A stretch of 17,783 bases of DNA from Pseudomonadota bacterium (GTDB taxonomy: Bacteria; Pseudomonadota; Gammaproteobacteria; Burkholderiales; Gallionellaceae). Shown piece after piece: positions 6,832 to 15,800 of this stretch. The stretch covers positions 1 to 17,783 of the forward strand of contig JAJZSA010000055.1 in NCBI GenBank assembly GCA_021822115.1, in the 5' to 3' direction. The position numbers and the translations under genes are program-made. Within the stretch, counting starts at the first letter, position 1. The number at the start of each line of letters is the position of its first letter. The notes under the pieces are model-generated. The model saw only the letters and a program-made list of their open reading frames with translations, was not told the origin of the DNA and searched no databases.

Positions 6832-7032
6832 ATGAGAAGAGGCGATATAGTTAAATTTAAAGAAGGTATTGATGCTGGTGATGATGAATTGCGCATGGTT
6901 GCTCTGGAAGATGAGGATGGTGGGCGGGTGTTGGTTCAAGCGCTTGTAGGAATGCGGATTAATCCTACATACCGATATAACGTCAGAGACTTGGAAGTTT
7001 GCAACGCGGCTTGCGAGACATTGCTTCACTAA
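6832..7032 (+). CDS. Small hypothetical protein within the restriction-modification operon
   Basis: A 66-residue acidic protein, MRRGDIVKFKEGIDAGDDELRMVALEDEDGG, ending DLEVCNAACETLLH. It is preceded by AAAGGAG, a strong ribosome site 7 bases from the ATG, starts 12 bases after the methyltransferase stop and ends 18 bases before vsr, so it is very likely translated. The MRRGDIVKFK opening and the predicted short beta strands resemble small SH3/KOW-like proteins found as unknowns near DNA-modification genes, but I cannot assign a family. Its sequence is more AT-rich than the flanking chromosomal genes. A role in controlling or assisting the system is possible but unproven. Confidence 0.75.
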   Translation: MRRGDIVKFKEGIDAGDDELRMVALEDEDGGRVLVQALVGMRINPTYRYNVRDLEVCNAACETLLH

Positions 7033-7050
7033 AGACAACAAACTGCTGAC

Positions 7051-7470
7051 ATGGCAGATATCGTTGACCGGGAAACCCGCAGCCGGATGATGTCCGGTAT
7101 CCGGGGAAAAAACACTAAACCGGAGCTTCTGGTCAGAAAATATTTACATGGCCGAGGTCTTCGTTTCAGGCTTCATGCCAAAAAGTTGCCCGGGAAACCG
7201 GATTTGGTTTTTCCGAAATACAAGACGGTGGTTTTTGTGCATGGCTGTTTTTGGCATCAGCATTCCGGGTGCAAATATGCCACCAAGCCGAACAGTCGAG
7301 AGCAATTCTGGGCGAACAAACTATCCGAAAATGTTGCCCGGGATGCTTACCAATTAGCCGCATTAGGCGGACTTGGTTGGCGTGTTTTTGTAGTATGGGA
7401 ATGTGAATTGCGTGATGACGTAGCTCGATTGGATATGCTTTATTCTGAAATCACCAGGGACAAAAAATAA
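7051..7470 (+). CDS. vsr: Very short patch repair endonuclease (Vsr)
   Basis: Nicks DNA 5' to the T of T:G mismatches that arise when 5-methylcytosine in CCWGG deaminates, starting repair to C:G. The 139 residues contain MSGIRGKNTKPE at the start, KPDLVFPKYKTVVFVHGCFWHQH with D51, H64 and H69 at the same positions as the catalytic residues of E. coli Vsr, and LGWRVFVVWECEL at the end. The zinc-binding cysteine C66 and the later C74 and C117 are also present. Its place next to a Dcm-type methyltransferase fits the usual pairing. The ribosome site is weak, and the stop codon overlaps the next ATG (TAATG). Confidence 0.96.
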   Translation: MADIVDRETRSRMMSGIRGKNTKPELLVRKYLHGRGLRFRLHAKKLPGKPDLVFPKYKTVVFVHGCFWHQHSGCKYATKPNSREQFWANKLSENVARDAYQLAALGGLGWRVFVVWECELRDDVARLDMLYSEITRDKK

Positions 7471-8783
7471 TGACGTTTGCAAGCCAGTGGAGTGATATTC
7501 AAGAGTGGGCCGGGAAAAGCCGCCAATTACTGATTAAGAAACTTTCCCGAAATGATTGTGGTTGGGCAGACGATAGTAAAAATGGCCACCAAAATGGCCC
7601 CTATATCCCTCGCGAAATTCGTGATGCCGGATTCTTTCCTCCTCTTGAAAACATTAATAAAGATAAGACGCATATTTACGAGGCGCATTTCAATACACTT
7701 TGGCCTGCAACCGGAGAAGTAAAAAAATCCAAGCTGACACACTATTCAAACAAAGGCGCAGAACTACATTTCACAAGAGTGCCGAAAAGCGAGTTTGCAG
7801 GCCTTACTCCAGCATCATTGATGATAGGGGGTGTTTTGCGAGAATCTATCGATGATATTCATCACTGGTTCATGATTGTTGATTCGGCCTCCGAAGAGGT
7901 AGAGTTGTTGGAGGCAATGTTTGATCTTGGGGCTGGCTTTCATTACGGACTATTTGATCCGGCTGACGCATTAAAAATTCAAAAAGATGAAACCGACCAA
8001 TTGATCGACGAGCTGAGCGCAGCACTCAGGACAGGATCATTAGCAGCTTTCATCGCCTCCGTTTCGAAGATGCCAGCACCGGAAATACTGGCAGCAGAAG
8101 CGCAGGGCGCTTATCTCCAGCAACATCATCTTAAAGATTTAAGCCCATACGAAATACCGAATCCAGGGGATGCGATTATGCAGATCAGTCGGGACATTGA
8201 GTATTCGCTTTACAAGCGAGCTGAGCGCCGCTATCGCGCAGCAGAAGTAATTCGAATTATTTCCAGCGGTGGCTTGGATATTGTTTCTTCCGTTGTACGT
8301 GGTTTCCCAGATTTGGATGCAACCTTTCTAAGCGCAAGTCAGCACAGAAAATCACGTGCGGGCCGCTCCTTTGAACAGCACATTGCAAGGCTGCTGCGTG
8401 ATGGCCGAATTGCGTTTGAGGAGCAAGCCGTGACCGGCGGTCGCCGGCCGGATTTTGTGTTGCCCAGCCTTGTAGTTTTGAAGGCTGAGAAAAGAAAGTT
8501 CGAAGAGGCAATGGTGCTCTCGGCAAAAACCACATTGCGAGAGCGTTGGAAGCAGGTGGCAATGGAGAAATTCAACTGTGCGCTGTTTCTAGCAACCGTT
8601 GATGATCGCGTCTCAGCGGACGCTATCGACGACATGAGCAGTCAGGACATCCATCTGGTCGTACCCGAGTCCCTAAAGAAGTCTAAGGAGACTTGTTACA
8701 AAGACAAGACCAACGTCATTACCTTCCGCGAATTCTTCGACGAAGAGATTTCCACCAAGAGGCCAAGTTATCGGGCAATTTAG
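7470..8783 (+). CDS. EcoRII-family type II (IIE) restriction endonuclease
   Basis: Cuts DNA at CCWGG unless methylated, and in the family needs a second site as allosteric effector. The 437 residues fit EcoRII (about 404). The N-terminal effector-binding region shows NGHQNGPYIPREI (38-50) and LTPASLMIGG (112-121). The C-terminal catalytic domain begins RKSRAGRSFEQHIARLL (293-309), followed by RRPDFVLPS with P327 and D328, and SAKTTLRERWKQ with K353 and R359, matching the PD...KTT....R catalytic set of EcoRII. The PD-to-KTT linker is long. LVVPESLKK (397) is also shared. Its ATG overlaps the vsr stop, so translation is probably coupled, with AGGGA at 7456-7460 as ribosome site inside a CCAGG sequence. 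No frame defects are seen. Confidence 0.92.
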   Translation: MTFASQWSDIQEWAGKSRQLLIKKLSRNDCGWADDSKNGHQNGPYIPREIRDAGFFPPLENINKDKTHIYEAHFNTLWPATGEVKKSKLTHYSNKGAELHFTRVPKSEFAGLTPASLMIGGVLRESIDDIHHWFMIVDSASEEVELLEAMFDLGAGFHYGLFDPADALKIQKDETDQLIDELSAALRTGSLAAFIASVSKMPAPEILAAEAQGAYLQQHHLKDLSPYEIPNPGDAIMQISRDIEYSLYKRAERRYRAAEVIRIISSGGLDIVSSVVRGFPDLDATFLSASQHRKSRAGRSFEQHIARLLRDGRIAFEEQAVTGGRRPDFVLPSLVVLKAEKRKFEEAMVLSAKTTLRERWKQVAMEKFNCALFLATVDDRVSADAIDDMSSQDIHLVVPESLKKSKETCYKDKTNVITFREFFDEEISTKRPSYRAI

Positions 8784-8810
8784 AATGCGGGGCAAATTGC
8801 CCCTGCATTC
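8783..8810. terminator. Strong stem-loop between the endonuclease gene and thiC
   Basis: GAATGC-GGGGCAA pairs with TTGCCCC-T-GCATTC (13 pairs, one bulged T) between two convergent stop codons, and thiC ends 2 bases further on. It is well placed to act as a two-way terminator, although neither side has a long T-run. It also marks the right edge of the restriction-modification cassette. Confidence 0.6.
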
Positions 8811-8811
8811 A

Positions 8812-10790
<1,979 letters not shown>

Positions 10791-10799
10791 GAGGGAGGC

Positions 10800-10828
10800 A
10801 AGGTACTGGAATCACGCGGAAAAGACAA
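10800..10828 (-). promoter_or_regulatory. Putative thiC promoter
   Basis: On the minus strand TTGTCT (10828-10823), 17 bases, then TACCTT (10805-10800) would start transcription near 10793, just before the aptamer. The -10 is weak, so the call rests on spacing and position. The remaining bases up to the regulator stop at 10891 are GC-rich with an imperfect CCAGCC/GGCTGG dyad and no recognised element. Confidence 0.4.
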
Positions 10829-10888
10829 GCCGAGCGGGCGAGCGGTCACACGTTGTATGGGGGTATCGCCAGCCCGGCCCGGCGCCGC

Positions 10889-11815
10889 TCAGTGGCTGGG
10901 TGTGGTGCCGTACACCTCGTGCAGGATCTCCACGAAACGGCGCGCCTGCGGCGACAGGAACTTGCCTTTGCGCAACACCAGACCGTAACCACGCTGCGGG
11001 AAATACTGCTTGAGCGGGATGCGCTTCAGCTTCTCGTTGCCGGTGAGGCAGATCGCCGTGACGATGGAGATGCCCATGCCCAGCTCGACATATTTCTTGA
11101 TGACTTCCCAGCCGCCGGCTTCCAGCGTGACCTTGAAGGTGAGGTTATGTTGCTGGAACACATACTTCACGATGTTCCAGGTGGAGAGATGGCGCGGCGG
11201 CAGGATCATGCCGTACTGGCTCACCGCTTCCAGCGTCACTTCATCGTAAGAAGCCAGCGGGTGGTCGAGCGGCACGATCAGCACCGGGTCGAACATGGCC
11301 ACCGGTTCATAGATGATGTCGTCCGGCACCTCCAGCATGGAGCCGACGGCGAAATCGATCTCGTCGGCGCGCAGCATCTTGAGGCCGTCGCGCCCGGTCA
11401 CGTTGTGCAGCTTGGTGTGGATGCGCGGATAGGCGGCGACGAAGCGGCGCACGGCTTCCGGCAATACATAGAGGATGGTGGATTCGCCAGCGCCGATGTT
11501 CAGTTCGCCGGATTCCAGCCGGCCATGCATGGCGGCGAAGTTCTCTTGCAGGCTGTCCACGCCTTTCACCAGCGGTTCGGCCAGTCCATATAAAGCCTCG
11601 CCATCTGGCGTGAGCTTGAGCACCGGCCCGCGGCGCTCGAACAAAGTGGTGTTCAGTTCGCGCTCCAATGCCTGGATCTGCAAGGTCACCGAGGGCTGAC
11701 TCAAGAACAGGTTCTGTGCCGCCTGCGTCACGCTGCCGCTGCGCACGACTTCACAGAACGCACGCATCTGCTTGATCCGACTGTCTTTATAGTAAGCCTG
11801 TCCTTCCCTTGCCAT
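10889..11815 (-). CDS. LysR-type transcriptional regulator (CysB-like effector domain)
   Basis: A 308-residue DNA-binding regulator. The winged helix-turn-helix lies at about 15-75 (RAFCEVVRSGSVTQAAQNLFLSQPSVTLQIQALERELNTTLFERR), followed by a linker helix and a periplasmic-binding-protein-like effector domain from about 95 on, with LPPRHLSTWNIVKYVF and EAGGWEVIKKYVELGMGISIVT as clear segments. The start at 11815 has GGAGGTGG upstream; an in-frame TTG at 11833 was rejected. It is divergent from the rnfB-nifJ operon across 151 bp, the usual layout for a LysR protein that controls its neighbour and itself. The effector is unknown. The resemblance to CysB is at family level only, and no sulfur genes are nearby. 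Confidence 0.93.
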   Translation of the reverse strand: MAREGQAYYKDSRIKQMRAFCEVVRSGSVTQAAQNLFLSQPSVTLQIQALERELNTTLFERRGPVLKLTPDGEALYGLAEPLVKGVDSLQENFAAMHGRLESGELNIGAGESTILYVLPEAVRRFVAAYPRIHTKLHNVTGRDGLKMLRADEIDFAVGSMLEVPDDIIYEPVAMFDPVLIVPLDHPLASYDEVTLEAVSQYGMILPPRHLSTWNIVKYVFQQHNLTFKVTLEAGGWEVIKKYVELGMGISIVTAICLTGNEKLKRIPLKQYFPQRGYGLVLRKGKFLSPQARRFVEILHEVYGTTPSH

Positions 11816-11840
11816 GGTGCCACCTCCCCGCAACTATTCT

Positions 11841-11898
11841 TTATTGACTAATAATAAAAATTGAAATTATTGATTCGGCAAATGATTGTAACTTTAAT
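11841..11898 (+). promoter_or_regulatory. Divergent control region: LysR-type box and promoter for rnfB-nifJ
   Basis: A very AT-rich stretch in GC-rich surroundings. TTATT-N7-AATAA (11841-11857) has the shape of a LysR box. TTATTGA recurs at 11867-11873, 26 bases on, and AATAAT/ATTATT (11850-11855, 11866-11871) forms another dyad. TTGATT (11870-11875), 17 bases, then TTTAAT (11893-11898) is a sound sigma-70 promoter reading towards rnfB. The box just upstream of and touching the -35 fits an activator site. Binding itself is inferred. Confidence 0.5.
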
Positions 11899-11966
11899 AC
11901 CCTTATTCCCACAAAGAAATTGTGCAGACTGCCCATCGAGGCAGACGCAAGGGAGAGGAGACCACC

Positions 11967-12848
11967 ATGCAGACATTGCAATCGGTCATTTTTGCCGCAA
12001 CGTTCATGGCCGCCTTGGGCGGCTTGCTCGCTTTGTTCCTGGCGCAGGCCAGCAAGCGTCTCTATGTGTTCGAAGACCCGCGCATCGATCAGGTCGAAGA
12101 GATGCTGCCACATTCCAACTGTGGCGCCTGTGGCACCGCCGGCTGCCGCAACTTCGCCGAACAGGTGGTCGCCGGCAAACTCGAACCCGCGCGCTGCACC
12201 GTCAACGCACCCGATCAGAATCAGGGCATCGCCGCCTTCCTTGGCATCGACCTCGGCGAAGTGGAGAGGCGCATCGCGCGTCTCGCCTGTGCCGGTGGCA
12301 ACAACGTCGCCAAGAGCAGCGCCAAATACGTCGGCCTCTCCACTTGTCGCTCGGCCTCGGTCATCAGCGGCGGCGGTCGCAGCTGTAGCTGGGGCTGCCT
12401 CGGCCTCGGCGACTGCGCCAAGGTGTGCGATTTCGACGCCATCGTGATGAACCGTTTCAGCCTGCCCGAAGTCGACCCCGCCAAGTGTACCGCCTGCGGC
12501 GATTGCGTGGACATCTGCCCCAAGCAGCTGTTCTCGCTGGAGCCGGTGTCGCGCCAGTTGTGGGTGGCCTGCAAGAACCAGGCTGATCCCAATGCCTCGG
12601 AAAACGTCTGCGAAGTGTCGTGTACCGCCTGCGGCCGCTGCGTCATGGATGCCGCGCCGGGCCTGATCAAGCTCGACCGCAACCTCGCCGTCATCGATTA
12701 CAGCAAGAACGCCCTGGCAGATCGTGCCGCCATCGAACGCTGCCCCACCGGGGCCATCGTGTGGCTGGACGGCGCCCGTGCCGACAAGGGGCGCGCCGCC
12801 CGCAAGATCATCCGTATCCAACCCCTGCCTGTCATGGCAGAAGCCTGA
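11967..12848 (+). CDS. rnfB: RnfB-like membrane-anchored polyferredoxin
   Basis: Electron carrier of 293 residues. Residues 5-27 form one membrane helix. The Fe-S domain C52-GA-C55-GTAG-C60...C77 is the RnfB/Ech-type cluster site. Then follow C140-SWG-C144-LGLGD-C150-AKV-C154, a full C174xxCxxCxxxC184 site, and C219xxCxxC225 with a distant C259-PTGAI. This multi-cluster tail resembles the RnfB of anaerobes rather than the short enterobacterial one. Odd points: Leu147 stands where CLGCG normally has a cysteine, and Ala229 replaces the fourth cysteine of the last site, perhaps served by C259. The start at 11967 has GGGAGAGGAG upstream. It ends 21 bases before nifJ and no other rnf genes are seen, so it probably takes electrons from that enzyme to the membrane. 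Confidence 0.85.
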   Translation: MQTLQSVIFAATFMAALGGLLALFLAQASKRLYVFEDPRIDQVEEMLPHSNCGACGTAGCRNFAEQVVAGKLEPARCTVNAPDQNQGIAAFLGIDLGEVERRIARLACAGGNNVAKSSAKYVGLSTCRSASVISGGGRSCSWGCLGLGDCAKVCDFDAIVMNRFSLPEVDPAKCTACGDCVDICPKQLFSLEPVSRQLWVACKNQADPNASENVCEVSCTACGRCVMDAAPGLIKLDRNLAVIDYSKNALADRAAIERCPTGAIVWLDGARADKGRAARKIIRIQPLPVMAEA

Positions 12849-12869
12849 CCTCTCTCAAGGAGACTTGCC

Positions 12870-15800
12870 ATGCTGAACAAGATCAAACAGTTCAAGTTGC
12901 TCGATGCCATCACCGGTGCCGAGCAGCAGACCGAATTCAAGTATCCCGGCGTGCGCGATGCCATCGACGGCAACACGGCCGTGATCATGGTGGAGCGCGA
13001 AGCCTCCGACGGCGCCGGTGCCTACCCCATCACGCCGTCCACGCAGATGGGCGAATACTGGGCCGAGGCGGTCGCCGCCGGCCATGTGAACAACGCCGGC
13101 CGCGCGTTGTCCTTCATCGAGCCGGAATCGGAACACGCTGCCGCAGGTGTCACTGCCGGCATGGCGATGACCGGCATGCGCGCGGTGAACTTCACTTCGG
13201 CGCAAGGCATGGCCTTCATGCATGAGTCGCTGTATGCCGCCGTTGGCAAGCGTTTGCCCTATGTGCTCAACGTCGGCTGCCGCGCCATCACCAAGAGCTC
13301 GCTCAACGTGCATTGTGGTCACGACGATTACCACTGTGCGGACGACACCGGCTTCATACAGGTGTTCGCCAAGGACGCGCAGCAAGCGGCCGACCTCAAC
13401 ATGATCGCGCGCAAGACCGCCGAGTTGGCACTGACCCCGGCCATGGTGGCGCAGGACGGCTTCCTCACCACGCACCTGATCGAGCCGGTGCTGGTGCCCG
13501 AGAAGGCGCTGGTGGCCGAATACCTCGGTCTGCCGGAAGACATCATCGATACGCCCACCCCGGCGCAGAAGCTGATCTACGGCGACAAGCGTCGGCGTGT
13601 GCCGCTGCTGTGGGATGTGGACCAGCCGGTGCAATCCGGTGTGGTGACCAATCAGGATGCTTACATGCAGGCGGTGGCCGCGCAGCGTCCGTATTTCTTC
13701 GAGCACATCCCGGCGTTGTTCGACCAGTGCGCGCAAGAGTTCTATGCACTGACCGGCCGCCGCTATGAGCGCGTCGCCGCTTACCGTTGCGAGGATGCCG
13801 ATTACCTCCTGCTCGGCCATGGCAGCATGACGGTGCAGGCGGCCGCCGTGGCCGATTGGTTGCGCGAGACGCGCAAGATCAAGGTCGGCGTCATCAATAT
13901 GACCATGTTCCGCCCGTTCCCCGGCGACGTGCTGGGCAAGTTGCTCAAGGGCAAGAAGGGCGTGGCCGTGCTGGAGCGTACCGACCAGCCGCTGGCGGAA
14001 GACCTGCCGCTGATGCGCGAAGTGCGCGCCACCGTATCCAAGTGTCTGGAGAACGGCGCCGATGGCGGCCATGAGGGCTATGCCAGCTATGCCAGCGTGA
14101 AGGATGCGCCGCTGCTGTATTCCGGCTGCTACGGTCTCGGCTCGCGCGACCTGCAACCGGAAGGCCTGATCGCCGCCGTGGAGAACATGCTGCCGGGCGC
14201 TGCGCGGCGCAAGTTCTACTATCTGTCGGTCGATTTCGTGCGCGACGAATCGGCCAATCCCAAGCAGGAGATCCGCCAGCAGGCATTGCAGGAAGCCTAT
14301 CCGCGCATCAAGGAGATGGCGCTGCGCGGCTCCGAGAACCCCAATCTGTTGCCCAAGGGCGCCATCGCGGTGCGCATGCACTCGGTCGGCGGCTGGGGCG
14401 CGGTGACCACCGGCAAGAACCTGGCGATGACGCTGTTCGAACTGCTGGGCTGGGACATCAAGGCCAATCCGAAATACGGTTCCGAGAAGAAGGGCCAGCC
14501 GACCACCTATTACCTGTCGGCCGCACCCGAACCCATCCGCATCAACTGCGAATATACCCACATCGACGTGGCGCTGTCGCCCGACCCGCAGGTGTTCCTG
14601 CACACCAACGCCGTGGCTGGCCTGAAGCAGAACGGCGTGTTCGTGATCCAGAGCAACCGCGCCACGCCGGAAGCGGTGTGGGCCACTTTCCCCATGCACA
14701 TCCAGAAGTACATCGTGGATAACAACATCCGCGTGTTCTATCTCGATGCGTTCAAGATCGCCCGCGAGGAATCCTCCAACCCGGACCTGCAATTGCGCAT
14801 GCAGGGCAACGCCTTCCAGGGTGCGTTCTTCCATGCCTCCGATGTGAAGGATCGTGCGGGCCTGTCAGAAGAAGCGCTATTCAAGGCCATCGAGAACCAG
14901 CTCGAAGCCAAGTTCGGCAAAAAGGGCAAGCGCATCGTGGAAGACAACCTGCGCGTGGTGAAGCGCGGTTACGAGGAGATCTTCGAGATCCCGGCCGCCG
15001 CCAAGCGCGTCGGTGCGCGCCAGCAGGCCGAAGCCAAGCCGGCTTCCACGCTGCCGGTGATGCTCAAGCGCCTGCCGGAAGGCGACGGCGGCGCGGCCGA
15101 CGTGCATCGCTTCTGGGAGCAGACCGGCAACTTCTACCTCAAGGGCCAAGGTTCCGAGAACTTGGTCGATCCCTTCATGGGGCTGACGCTGATCCCCGCC
15201 GCCACCGGCGTGTACCGCGACATGACGCAGATCCGCTTCGAGCATCCGGAGTGGATCGCCGAGAACTGCACCGCCTGCGGCGAGTGCTACACACAGTGCC
15301 CGGACAGCGCCATCCCCGGTCTGGTCACCCCGGTGGCCGATGCGCTGGGTGCCGCGATCCAGAAGATCGAACTGTCCGGCCGTCCCACTCGCTTCCTGCG
15401 CAAGTTCGCGCGCGGCGTGGAGAAGAAACTGCGCAACATGCTGGAGGGCGATGGCCTCGATGTGCGCGCGCTGATGAACAACGCGATCACCGAAGCATTC
15501 GCGGAAGATCCGGCGACCGGCGAGGAACGCACCCGTCTGGAAGTGGAGTTGAACCTGCTGCGCGAGACGCTGGGCGGCTTCAAGTTCGCCACCACCAAGC
15601 CGTACTGGACGCAGCGCGAGAAGAAGGAGAAGAACAGCGGCGGTCTGTTCTCCATCACCGTCAATCCCTACACCTGCAAGGGCTGCGCGGTGTGCGTGGA
15701 TGTGTGCAGCGACAATGCGCTGAAGATGGTGACGCAGACCGAAGACAGTATCGCCACCCTGCGCAAGGACTGGGATTTCTGGCTCGACCTGCCCAGCACG

